The notes under the pieces: model-generated | Seen by the model: only the letters and a program-made list of their open reading frames with translations | What the model was told of the DNA's origin: nothing | The model's database searches: none | Origin: JBBDMX01 sp040878035 | GTDB lineage: Bacteria; Planctomycetota; Phycisphaerae; Phycisphaerales; Phycisphaeraceae | Direction of reading: 5' to 3' | DNA: 42,044 nucleotides | NCBI GenBank assembly: GCA_040878035.1 | Contig: JBBDMX010000005.1 | Location: 1-42,044, forward strand | Position numbers and translations under genes: made by a program | In this document: positions 17,363 through 24,555 of the stretch, piece by piece | Numbering within the stretch: the stretch's first letter is position 1 | Layout of the letters: the number at the start of each line of letters is the position of its first letter

Positions 17363-17452
17363 ATGAAACTGCTGGATCAGGTTGGCGAGAAGCTGCGGGT
17401 GAGGCACTATAGCTTTCGCACCCAGGAGGCGTACCGGACATGGGTCGAGCGG
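17363..17452 (+). pseudogene. intI: integron integrase, 5' remnant
   Basis: The first 30 residues, MKLLDQVGEKLRVRHYSFRT plus QEAYRTWVER, match the start of integron integrases (consensus MKLLDQVRxxxRxxHYSxRTExxYxxWIxR). Typical IntI is about 320-340 aa. Here similarity stops abruptly after Arg30; the frame runs on to 17593 with unrelated sequence. The tyrosine-recombinase catalytic residues and the integron-specific patch are therefore missing and the gene must be dead. Its divergent orientation relative to the two cassettes is that of a true integron. Confidence 0.8.
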
Positions 17453-17459
17453 GGCGCGG

Positions 17460-17933
17460 TTAAGGGACATCGCTCGAATCGGGTGTGGGCAAACTGTGCG
17501 GGTGGGTCAGAGGCACGCGCGGCGGGTTCGATAACACGTGCGAACGGGCTGGCTGACAGCGCTTTCGGATCAAGTCGAAGCGCCAGGACATGAGCCACAA
17601 GCGTTTTGAGGTCATGTCGAAGCGCTTTTGGGTCACGTCGAAGTGCTTTCGGCTCGTCTCGAAGCGCTTTTGGGTGAGGTCAAAACGCTTTTAGGTCACG
17701 TCGAAGTACTTTCGGGTCGCCTCGAAGCGCTTTTGGGTGAGGTCAAAACGCTTTTGGGTCACGTCGAAGTACTTTCGGGTCGCCTCGAAGCGCTTTTGGG
17801 TTAGGTCAAAGCGCTTTGGGGTCGTCCGTTTGCGCTTTGAGATGACGCGAAATCTCTTTTTCCTGATCAAGCCGCGCCTTGAAGCCGCCGATGACATCTG
17901 CATCGTGGGTTGAGACCTTGGATTAACCACCAA
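17460..17933 (-). pseudogene. heptapeptide-repeat ORF with one internal stop
   Basis: On the minus strand an ORF begins at 17933 (or more plausibly ATG 17903, MQMSSAASRRG) and runs through heptads such as KRFDLTQ, KRFEATR and KYFDVTQ to a TAA at 17693-17691. The same frame then continues with further heptads (KRFDLTQ, KRFETSR, KHFDVTQ, KRFDMTS) to a TAA at 17462-17460. The interrupting TAA replaces a CAA found at the same place in other units, so a single C-to-T change breaks it. Since the DNA unit is 21 bp, any frame would give heptads, so coding is not proven. Confidence 0.4.
17557..17858. repeat. 21-bp-spaced array of palindromic octamers (about 15 units)
   Basis: Octamers start at 17557, 17578, 17599, 17620, 17641, 17662, 17683, 17704, 17725, 17746, 17767, 17788, 17809, 17830 and 17851, exactly every 21 bp. 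The commonest are AAGCGCTT and AAGTACTT, both perfect palindromes; AAACGCTT, AAGTGCTT and end-degenerate forms also occur. A 63-bp higher-order repeat of three units is repeated from 17641, 17704 and 17767. Outer units are degenerate, as in arrays that grow internally. There are no unique spacers, so it is not CRISPR. Two helical turns per unit would place all octamers on one DNA face. Confidence 0.9.
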
Positions 17934-18008
17934 GACACCAAGGACACCAAGAAGGGCAGTAATCTTTTCGCATGAATTCCTTGGTGTTCTTGGTGTCTTG
18001 GTGGTTCA
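17923..18008. repeat. long palindrome, TTAACCACCAAGACACCAAG family
   Basis: The left arm (TTAACCACCAAGACACCAAG, then GACACCAAGAA) pairs over about 30 bp with the right arm ending TCTTGGTGTCTTGGTGGTT. The loop is about 25 bp. It separates the 21-bp array from the gene at 18083 and may serve as a terminator in either direction. Confidence 0.85.
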
Positions 18009-18082
18009 ATTCAGTTTGTTCGAAAGCTTCGGTTGTCAGGTGAGCGTCGCCGGGGAAACTTCCGGGGGGAAAGGAGATCGTT

Positions 18083-18787
18083 ATGTCGATCCCGCTGAAA
18101 GATGAGTTGCTGGTGCAGTTCTCGGCCAACTTCAACACCCGGATCAATGCGACACCCGAGACGTTCGCGCTCACCGAGGCGCAGGCGACGGCTTACGCGG
18201 CTCTGCACGATCCTTTTGCCGACTCGTACAGCGCGATGATGGCGGCGCGGGCCGAGGGAACGCGGTCGCAATCGCAGACGGCGACCAAGGACGCGACCAA
18301 GGCGGCGCTGGTGGCGTATGCCCGCGGGCTGTATGCGTTCGTGCAGGCCAGCACATCGGTGCGTGATGCGGACAGGATCCTGCTGGGGGTGTATGTGCGC
18401 CGCGCGCGACACTCGCGGATTGCGGCGCCGACGGCGTCGCCGAGGATGGGCGTGATGTCGGCTGTGGCGCGCACGGTCAGGGTGGGCATTTACGACAGCG
18501 AGTCCTCGACGAGTCGCGGCAAGCCGGCCGGCGCGGTGGGCGCGTTTGTGTACTCGTACGTCGGCGAGAAGGCTCCGTTGGACCCGACGCACTGGCAGTT
18601 CCAGGGCGCGGCGACGAAGGCGAGCTATAGGGTCGTCTTCCCGGACAGTGTGGCCAGCGGCGCGCGGGTGTGGCTTTGTGCCGCCTGGGTGAATCGCCGC
18701 GGGGAAGTCGGACCGGTGAACACGCCGATCTACACCCATGTCCCGGGCGGGGCGGTTTTGCCGACAGATCTGAAGATCGCGGCATGA
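18083..18787 (+). CDS. hypothetical protein with C-terminal beta-sandwich-like domain
   Basis: This 234-aa protein has no signal peptide. The N-terminal half is helical and alanine-rich (ALTEAQATAYAALHDPFADS ... DATKAALVAYARGLYAFVQA). The C-terminal half (residues about 130-234) looks like a fibronectin-III-type beta-sandwich (ASYRVVFPDSVASGARVWLC AAWVNRRGEVGPVNTPIYTH, split here for length). A strong Shine-Dalgarno run (GGAAAGGAG) precedes ATG 18083. I believe similar helical-plus-FN3 proteins recur in Planctomycetota, but no function is known to me. Its position next to the integron remnant and 21-bp array suggests accessory DNA. Confidence 0.6.
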   Translation: MSIPLKDELLVQFSANFNTRINATPETFALTEAQATAYAALHDPFADSYSAMMAARAEGTRSQSQTATKDATKAALVAYARGLYAFVQASTSVRDADRILLGVYVRRARHSRIAAPTASPRMGVMSAVARTVRVGIYDSESSTSRGKPAGAVGAFVYSYVGEKAPLDPTHWQFQGAATKASYRVVFPDSVASGARVWLCAAWVNRRGEVGPVNTPIYTHVPGGAVLPTDLKIAA

Positions 18788-18974
18788 GGCGGGCCACCCG
18801 CAGGCGCGCGCGGCGTTGCACGCCCCGGGCGCTGGGAGACAGAGAGGGAGGGCGGAGAGCGGGGCGTCGGCGGATGTTGACAGGCGCTACTGCCAAGATC
18901 AGAGTCCGATCGCGGCCTGCCTTGGCGCCCTGCTCATCTGCAGGTCCGCTCACCCGGCTCGCCAAGCCTCGCCG

Positions 18975-18995
18975 CCCTCTCCCCGAGGGAGAGGG
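18975..18995. repeat. CCCTCTCCC/GGGAGAGGG hairpin repeat
   Basis: A perfect 9-bp stem with a CGA loop sits in the 259-bp gap before nagB. The rest of that gap (18788-18974) is GC-rich and shows no gene. It is the best-preserved copy of the hairpin also present at 3-26. Confidence 0.75.
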
Positions 18996-19046
18996 GGCGG
19001 AATCGCCGATTTGACGTTTATATCGCTGGTGTTATTTTAATGGCCT

Positions 19047-20963
19047 ATGTCACACGATATCCCCGTTGAGCGTATCCCCACCTGTGTCTACGACGACCCC
19101 GCCGAGGTTAGCGCCGCCGTCGCCCGGCTTATCGCTGACCTGATCAAGCAGCGCAAGAGCGAAGGCCGGCGCTGCGTGCTGGGCCTGGCGACCGGCTCGA
19201 CGCCCACCGGCGTGTACAACGAGCTGATCCGCCTGCACCGCGACGAGGGGCTGTCCTTCGCCAACGTCACCACCTTCAACCTCGACGAATATCACCCCAT
19301 GCAGCGCGATGAGCTCCAGAGCTATCACCGCTTCATGCACGAGTGGCTCTTCGACCACATCGACATCGACCCGGCCCACGTGCACATTCCCGACGGCACG
19401 TTGCCCGCCGACCAGGTGGGCGAGCACTGCCGGCTGTACGAGCAGGCGATCCGCGATGCCGGGGGCATCGACCTTCAGGTGCTGGGCATCGGGCGTACGG
19501 GTCACATCGGCTTCAACGAGCCGGGCTCGGGGCAGGAGAGCCGCACGCGCATGATTTACCTGGACAAGGTGACGCGCCTGGACGCCGCCAGCGACTTTTT
19601 CGGGCTCAACCACGTGCCCCGCCGCGCCATCACCATGGGTGTGGGCACGATTCTCGAGTCGCGGCAGATCGTGCTCATGGCCTTCGGCGAGGCCAAGGCG
19701 CCTGTGATCGCCCAGGCGATCGAGGGGCCGATCACGCCGGTCATCGCCGCCAGCTTTCTTCAGCAGCATCCCGATGCACGCATCATGCTCGACCACGCCG
19801 CGGCAGCGCAGTTGACGCGCTACAAGTCGCCCTGGCTGCTGGGCGCGGTGGACTGGTCGCCGCAGCAGACTCGTCAGGCGGTCATCTGGCTGGCGCAGCA
19901 GCGCAAAAAGCCCATCCTCAAGCTCACCGACGAGGACTACAACGAGGCCGGCCTCCAGGAACTGCTGGCGCAGCACGGCCCGGCATACGACATCAACATC
20001 CAGGTCTTCCGCGCCATGCAGGACACGATCACCGGCTGGCCCGGCGGCAAGCCCGCGCCGCTCCTGCGCGAGGGGGAACGCCGGCGCACCAGCGACTCGA
20101 TCTATCCCAAGCGCGTGCTGATCTTCTCGCCCCATCCCGATGACGACGTGATCTCCATGGGCGGCACGCTCATCCGCCTGGCGGACCACGAGCACGAAGT
20201 GCACGTCGCCTACCAGACCTCGGGCAGCATCGCCGTGTTCGATCACGATGCGCTGCGCTTTGCCGACTTCGCCGTGGAGTTCAACAGCCTGTTCGGCATC
20301 GACCGCCAGACGGCCGAGAAGCTCGAGACGCACCTTGAAGAGTTTCTGCGTCACAAAACGCCGGGGCAGGTCGATTCCCCGGAGGTGCAGAAGATCAAGT
20401 CGCTGATCCGCCGGGGCGAGGCCCGCGCCGCGGGGCGCGACTGCGGCGTGCCCTCCGAGCGGTTGCACTTCCTGGACATGCCCTTCTACGAAACCGGCAA
20501 GGTGCGCAAGAAGCCGCTGTCCGACGAAGACGTGCGCATCGTCGCCGAGCTGATGCGGAGCATCAAGCCGCACCAGATCTACGCGGCGGGCGACCTGTCC
20601 GATCCGCACGGCACGCACCGCGTCTGCCTGGCGGCCATCTACAAGGCGATCGAGTTGGTGCGTGGGGAATCCTGGTTTGCCGACTGCGAAGTCTGGCTCT
20701 ACCGCGGCGCCTGGCAGGAATGGGAGCCGCAGCGCATCGAGATGGCGGTGCCGCTTTCGCCCGATGAACTCATGCGCAAGCGCTATGCGGTGTTCAAGCA
20801 TCAATCACAGAAGGATAAGGCGCTGTTCCCCGGCACCGATGAGCGCGAGTTCTGGCAGCGCGCCGAGGACCGCAACCGGCGCACCGCGCAGCTTTACGAC
20901 CAGCTCGGCTTGGCCGAGTACGAAGCGATCGAGGCCTTTGTCCGCTGGCAGCCGCAGTCATGA
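19047..20963 (+). CDS. glucosamine-6-phosphate deaminase fused to a PIG-L family deacetylase
   Basis: This 638-aa fusion has an N-terminal NagB-like domain at about 1-300, with LATGSTPTGVYNEL, the catalytic aspartate in FNLDEYHPM (about 78) and GIGRTGHIGFNEPGS (about 147-161). The C-terminal LmbE/PIG-L deacetylase domain at about 355-635 has the zinc motif SPHPDDDVISMGG (about 364) and DPHGTHR (about 520). A plausible role is to deacetylate an N-acetylglucosamine derivative and convert glucosamine-6-phosphate to fructose-6-phosphate. At the position of E. coli Asp141 (NDGHI) this protein has Thr (GRTGHI), while His and the later Glu are kept. I recall the same change in other NagB/PIG-L fusions, so the deaminase half may be modified. 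The stop overlaps the next start (ATGA). Confidence 0.88.
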   Translation: MSHDIPVERIPTCVYDDPAEVSAAVARLIADLIKQRKSEGRRCVLGLATGSTPTGVYNELIRLHRDEGLSFANVTTFNLDEYHPMQRDELQSYHRFMHEWLFDHIDIDPAHVHIPDGTLPADQVGEHCRLYEQAIRDAGGIDLQVLGIGRTGHIGFNEPGSGQESRTRMIYLDKVTRLDAASDFFGLNHVPRRAITMGVGTILESRQIVLMAFGEAKAPVIAQAIEGPITPVIAASFLQQHPDARIMLDHAAAAQLTRYKSPWLLGAVDWSPQQTRQAVIWLAQQRKKPILKLTDEDYNEAGLQELLAQHGPAYDINIQVFRAMQDTITGWPGGKPAPLLREGERRRTSDSIYPKRVLIFSPHPDDDVISMGGTLIRLADHEHEVHVAYQTSGSIAVFDHDALRFADFAVEFNSLFGIDRQTAEKLETHLEEFLRHKTPGQVDSPEVQKIKSLIRRGEARAAGRDCGVPSERLHFLDMPFYETGKVRKKPLSDEDVRIVAELMRSIKPHQIYAAGDLSDPHGTHRVCLAAIYKAIELVRGESWFADCEVWLYRGAWQEWEPQRIEMAVPLSPDELMRKRYAVFKHQSQKDKALFPGTDEREFWQRAEDRNRRTAQLYDQLGLAEYEAIEAFVRWQPQS

Positions 20964-22135
20964 GCACGATCCGAGGCGCACCATCGGAGGAGACCGCGCT
21001 GCCGGCGTCCGAGGCGTCGGCGCCGGGCGGGGCTTTGCCCATCAATCCCCGGCAGCGGCAGTTGCTGGGCACAATCTGGCGCAGCGGTCCATTGAGCCGG
21101 GTGGAGTTGCACCGGCGCACGGGCATCCGGCCCAACACCGTGTGCGACGATGCGTCGGCACTGATAGCAGCGGGGCTCTTGCGCGAGGCGCCGGTGCAAT
21201 CGCGCGGCCAGGGTCGGCCGCGCCAGCCTCTGGATATTGATCCGGATCGCCGCCGTGTGCTGGGTCTGGCGATCCGCGATGATGCGATCGAGCTGGGCAG
21301 CCTGCGACTCACCGGTCAGCCCGCAGCCCCTTTGCAGCGCCAGCCCGTGGACGACCCGGCGCACCTGGTTTCCACCGCCTGCCGCCTGCTTCGGGCGCAT
21401 GCCGGCGACGACGCCCTGGCCATCGGGGTCAGTGCCCCCGGCTTTATCGACGCTCAGCAGGGGCGCGTCCTCACCAGCGTGGCCTGGCCTAATCACAAGC
21501 CCGTCTCGCTGGCGCGACTGGTGAATGCTGCGTCGGCCTGGCCCGTCGTCATGGAAAACGACATGCACGCCCTGGCGGTGCGCTGGCTCCTGGAAGGACG
21601 CGCCGATACCCACGAAGATGTGCTCCTGGTCTACCTCGACGACGGACAACTGGGCGCTGCCCTGTTGGTCAACGGCCGACCCAACCGCGGCTGCGTCACC
21701 GCCGCCAACGAACTGGGCCACACCCGCCTGCTGGTCCAAACCCCTTTGTGCTACTGCGGGCAGCGCGGCTGCATCGAGCGCATCGTCAGCACGCCGTTTC
21801 TCGGCACCCGCACGCCCGGTGCCCCGCAGGATCTGCTGGCGCGAGCCACCGCCATGGACGGCGACGATGCGGCGGTTCTGGCGGTGGCCGAGTATCTTGC
21901 CCTGACCCTGGCCAACGCCGTGACCTTCACACGCGTCAACCGCCTGGTGCTGGCCGGCCCGCTGGTGCACGCGACTCGCTTCCTGGAAACGGTGCAGCAG
22001 GCGATCGAGGCTCAGTTGATGCCGGAGTTGCGCTCGCGCGTGTCCATCGAGCGATGGGTGATGCAGGCGCAGGAACACGGCCACAACGCCGCGTGGCTGG
22101 CCATGGCGTCGCTCTACTGCGAGGGCTGGCTGTGA
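20960..22135 (+). CDS. ROK family transcriptional regulator/sugar kinase-like
   Basis: This 391-aa protein has an N-terminal winged helix-turn-helix (RQRQLLGTIWRSGPLSRVEL ... RTGIRPNTVCDDASALIAAG, about 30-80) followed by a ROK domain. The ROK domain has the zinc-binding motif CYCGQRGCIE at about 264-273 and a ligand-binding DMHALAVRW/ELGH pattern. The usual sugar-kinase catalytic DxGxT loop at the start is poor (LAIRDDAIELGSL), which favours a NagC-like repressor over a kinase. ATG 20960 overlaps the nagB-fusion stop by four bases, so the two are translationally coupled and it probably senses an amino sugar or its phosphate. Confidence 0.88.
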   Translation: MSTIRGAPSEETALPASEASAPGGALPINPRQRQLLGTIWRSGPLSRVELHRRTGIRPNTVCDDASALIAAGLLREAPVQSRGQGRPRQPLDIDPDRRRVLGLAIRDDAIELGSLRLTGQPAAPLQRQPVDDPAHLVSTACRLLRAHAGDDALAIGVSAPGFIDAQQGRVLTSVAWPNHKPVSLARLVNAASAWPVVMENDMHALAVRWLLEGRADTHEDVLLVYLDDGQLGAALLVNGRPNRGCVTAANELGHTRLLVQTPLCYCGQRGCIERIVSTPFLGTRTPGAPQDLLARATAMDGDDAAVLAVAEYLALTLANAVTFTRVNRLVLAGPLVHATRFLETVQQAIEAQLMPELRSRVSIERWVMQAQEHGHNAAWLAMASLYCEGWL

Positions 22136-22143
22136 CTCAATAT

Positions 22144-22347
22144 GAAGTAACAGGGATGAACACGGATGAACACAGATGAACACGGATGGAGAAATACAGA
22201 GAAGGAACAGGGATGGACATGATAGACGTGATGGAGAAGAGAGTTTGTCGCCAAGCCGGGGCAGAGGCTTTGCGCCGCGGGTCTGCTTGTGCGACACTCG
22301 ATATCCAGTCCTGTCCATCCTGTCCATCATGTCCCCCTGTTACCTCT
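22144..22347. repeat. long palindrome, GAAGTAACAGGGATGAACAC family
   Basis: The left end GAAGTAACAGGGATGAACAC is repeated internally (three GATGAACAC-type units) and pairs with the right end CCCCCTGTTACCTCTTC. The inner arms GGATGGACATGATAGACGTG and GTCCATCCTGTCCATCATGT also pair. It is closely related to 23224-23415. It lies between the ROK gene and the next gene. Confidence 0.8.
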
Positions 22348-22382
22348 TCTTTACTGCGCGCAATAGCTAGAAAAGGAATCCA

Positions 22383-23222
22383 ATGATGATTAAGGGAATC
22401 AGCTACTGGTCGATGCCCAACGGCCTGTCCAACACCTGCCCGATCGACGAAGCGCTGGCCACCGCCAAGGGGGCGGGCTTCAAGGCTCTGGAGTTGAGTA
22501 TCGGCGCCGAAGGTGCCTTGCACGCCAACTCGACGCAAGCCCAGTGCCAGGCGATTCGCAACCAGATTGCCCACAGCGGCCTGGTGGTGGAGACCGCCGC
22601 CAGCGGCATGAGCTGGGGCGTCAATCCCACCAGCGAAAATCCGGCCATCCGCAAGCGCTCGATCGAGCTGCACGCCGGCGCCCTCCAGCGCGCCGCCTGG
22701 CTGGGTTGCCAGGCCATGCTCTTTGTCCCCGGCGTGGTCAAGAGCCCCATCGCTCCGGACCTCGTCCGCTATGACAAGGCCGTCCAACGCGCCCGCGAAG
22801 CAGTCACGCAACTGCTGGACGTGGCGGAGAAGGTCGGTGTGGACCTGTGCGTCGAAAACGTGTGGAACGGGCTGTTCTACTCGCCCTTGGAGTTCATCGA
22901 CTTCGTCGATTCCTTCAAGAGCAGCCGCCTGGGCGTGTATTTCGACGTGGGCAACGTGCTGGGCTACCACCAGCATCCCCCGCACTGGATCGAGCTGCTG
23001 GGCAAGCGCATTCGTCGCGTGCACATCAAGGACTTCAAGCAATCGGTCGGCTCGCTCGCCGGCTTCTGCGACCTGCTCGAAGGCGATGTGCCCTGGGCCG
23101 AGTCGATGGCGGCCCTGCGCAAGGTCGGCTACGACCGTACCGTCATCGCCGAGATGATCCCCTGGCGCGACGGCCTGCTCGCCAAAACCAGCGCGGCGAT
23201 GGACAAAATCCTGGCGATGTGA
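22383..23222 (+). CDS. xylose-isomerase-like TIM barrel (sugar phosphate isomerase/epimerase)
   Basis: This 279-aa protein belongs to the sugar phosphate isomerase/epimerase family. It has the metal-binding residues expected of that fold: Glu in VDLCVENVWNG (about 158), Asp in LGVYFDVGNVLGYH (about 188), His in RRVHIKDFK (about 214) and Glu in TVIAEMIPW (about 258). Cytoplasmic; the substrate is probably a keto-sugar or inositol derivative. It is followed, after a palindromic repeat, by a Gfo/Idh/MocA dehydrogenase, a pairing common in sugar or inositol catabolism. ATG 22383 or 22386 may be used. Confidence 0.85.
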   Translation: MMIKGISYWSMPNGLSNTCPIDEALATAKGAGFKALELSIGAEGALHANSTQAQCQAIRNQIAHSGLVVETAASGMSWGVNPTSENPAIRKRSIELHAGALQRAAWLGCQAMLFVPGVVKSPIAPDLVRYDKAVQRAREAVTQLLDVAEKVGVDLCVENVWNGLFYSPLEFIDFVDSFKSSRLGVYFDVGNVLGYHQHPPHWIELLGKRIRRVHIKDFKQSVGSLAGFCDLLEGDVPWAESMAALRKVGYDRTVIAEMIPWRDGLLAKTSAAMDKILAM

Positions 23223-23223
23223 G

Positions 23224-23415
23224 GGAAGTAACACGGATGAACACGGAGAAGAACGAACAGTGATGGACATGATAAACATGATCAATACCACGAGGTCGGA
23301 CTTGACCAGTCCTGCTGGTGAGTGAATTTGCCTCTCTTATCATGCACATCATGTCCATCACTGTTCCGTCTTCTTCTTATTCGTGTTCATCCGTGTTCAT
23401 CCCTGTTACCTCTTA
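23224..23415. repeat. long palindrome, GAAGTAACACGGATGAACAC family
   Basis: GAAGTAACACGGATGAACAC at the left pairs with GTGTTCATCCCTGTTACCTC at the right. Inner arms ACAGTGATGGACATGATAAA and ATGTCCATCACTGTTCC also pair. It is the sister of the element at 22144-22347, and the two bracket the xylose-isomerase-like gene. Confidence 0.8.
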
Positions 23416-23447
23416 TGATCTACCGAGCTTCTTGAAGGAACACAATC

Positions 23448-24461
23448 ATGATCAAAGTCGGCGTCATCGGATTGGGCATGATGGGCAACACGCACCTGGA
23501 CGTCTACGCCCAGCGTGACGATGTGGAAATCGTCGCCGTGGCGGACATCGACCCCAAGCGTCTGGCGGGCAAGGAGAAGGCCGGCGGCAACATCAAGGGC
23601 CAGGCGCAAGGCGGCTTCGACCTGTCGAAGGTTGCGCGCTACGACGAAGGTAAGAAGCTCATCGCCGACAAGAACGTGGACCTCGTGGATGTCTGCCTGC
23701 CCACGCCGTTGCACCTGGAGTTCGGCAAGGCGGTGCTGGCGGCAGGCAAACACCTGCTGACGGAAAAACCCCTGGCACGCACCGCGGCGCAGGCGAAGGA
23801 ACTGGCCGCCGCCGCCGCCAGGGCCTCGACCCTCGCCATGCCCGCCATGTGTATGCGCTTCTGGCCCGCGTGGGTGTGGCTCAAAGAAGCCGTCGCCGAT
23901 GGCCGCTACGGCCCGGTCCACGCCGCCACCTTCCGCCGCGTCGCCCAGCACCCCGGCGGCCCCTTCTACGAAGACGGCGACGCCTGCGGCGGCGCGCTCC
24001 TCGATCTGCATATCCACGACACCGACTTCATCCAGTTCTGCTTCGGCAAGCCCAAAGCCGTCACCAGCGTCGGCTATTCGTCGATCACCAACCAGATCGA
24101 CCACGTGCTCACGCACTATGCCTATGACGATATCCCCCTGGTCGCGGCCGAAGGCGGCTGGGCCATGGCCAAGGGCTTTGGCTTCCAGATGCAGTATTGC
24201 GTCAACTTCGCCAACGCCACCGCCACCTTCGACATCGGCCGTGGACCAGCACCGATCGTCCAGGAGCCGGGCAAGGAAGCGCAGACCGTTCCGGTCTCGC
24301 CGGCCATGGGCTACACACATGAGATCGATTACTTTGTGCGCTGCATCGCCCAGGGACACAAGCCCACGACGGTGACCATGAGCGACGGCGCCCAGGCCGT
24401 GCGCATCATCGAAGCCGAGGCCCAAAGCATTCGCGAAGGCCGCAGCGTTGCGATCGTCTGA
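23448..24461 (+). CDS. Gfo/Idh/MocA family oxidoreductase
   Basis: This 337-aa NAD(P)-dependent dehydrogenase has the N-terminal Rossmann motif VGVIGLGMMGNTHLD at 4-18, the catalytic EKPLA at about 106-110, and a C-terminal alpha/beta domain with the His in LLDLHIHDTDFIQF (about 187-192). It probably oxidises a sugar, inositol or related polyol. GAAGGAAC lies about 8 nt before ATG 23448. With the adjacent isomerase-like gene it looks like part of a carbohydrate catabolic module. Substrate cannot be told from the sequence. Confidence 0.9.
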   Translation: MIKVGVIGLGMMGNTHLDVYAQRDDVEIVAVADIDPKRLAGKEKAGGNIKGQAQGGFDLSKVARYDEGKKLIADKNVDLVDVCLPTPLHLEFGKAVLAAGKHLLTEKPLARTAAQAKELAAAAARASTLAMPAMCMRFWPAWVWLKEAVADGRYGPVHAATFRRVAQHPGGPFYEDGDACGGALLDLHIHDTDFIQFCFGKPKAVTSVGYSSITNQIDHVLTHYAYDDIPLVAAEGGWAMAKGFGFQMQYCVNFANATATFDIGRGPAPIVQEPGKEAQTVPVSPAMGYTHEIDYFVRCIAQGHKPTTVTMSDGAQAVRIIEAEAQSIREGRSVAIV

Positions 24462-24555
24462 GGCGATCCTAACGCGGGTTCACGACAGGCGTACCTGCCC
24501 GACCCCACTATGCCGCGCCCGACTGCGCCGTTGCCTTTGGCCCTTGCGCCGCTCT

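Noticed and set aside
17557..17858. CRISPR array
   Set aside because: The repeats are 21 bp end-to-end with a three-unit super-repeat and no unique spacers; no cas gene is near.
19050..20804. Long minus-strand ORF opposite the NagB/PIG-L fusion
   Set aside because: Antisense shadow with no recognisable motif, whereas the plus strand has full catalytic motifs.
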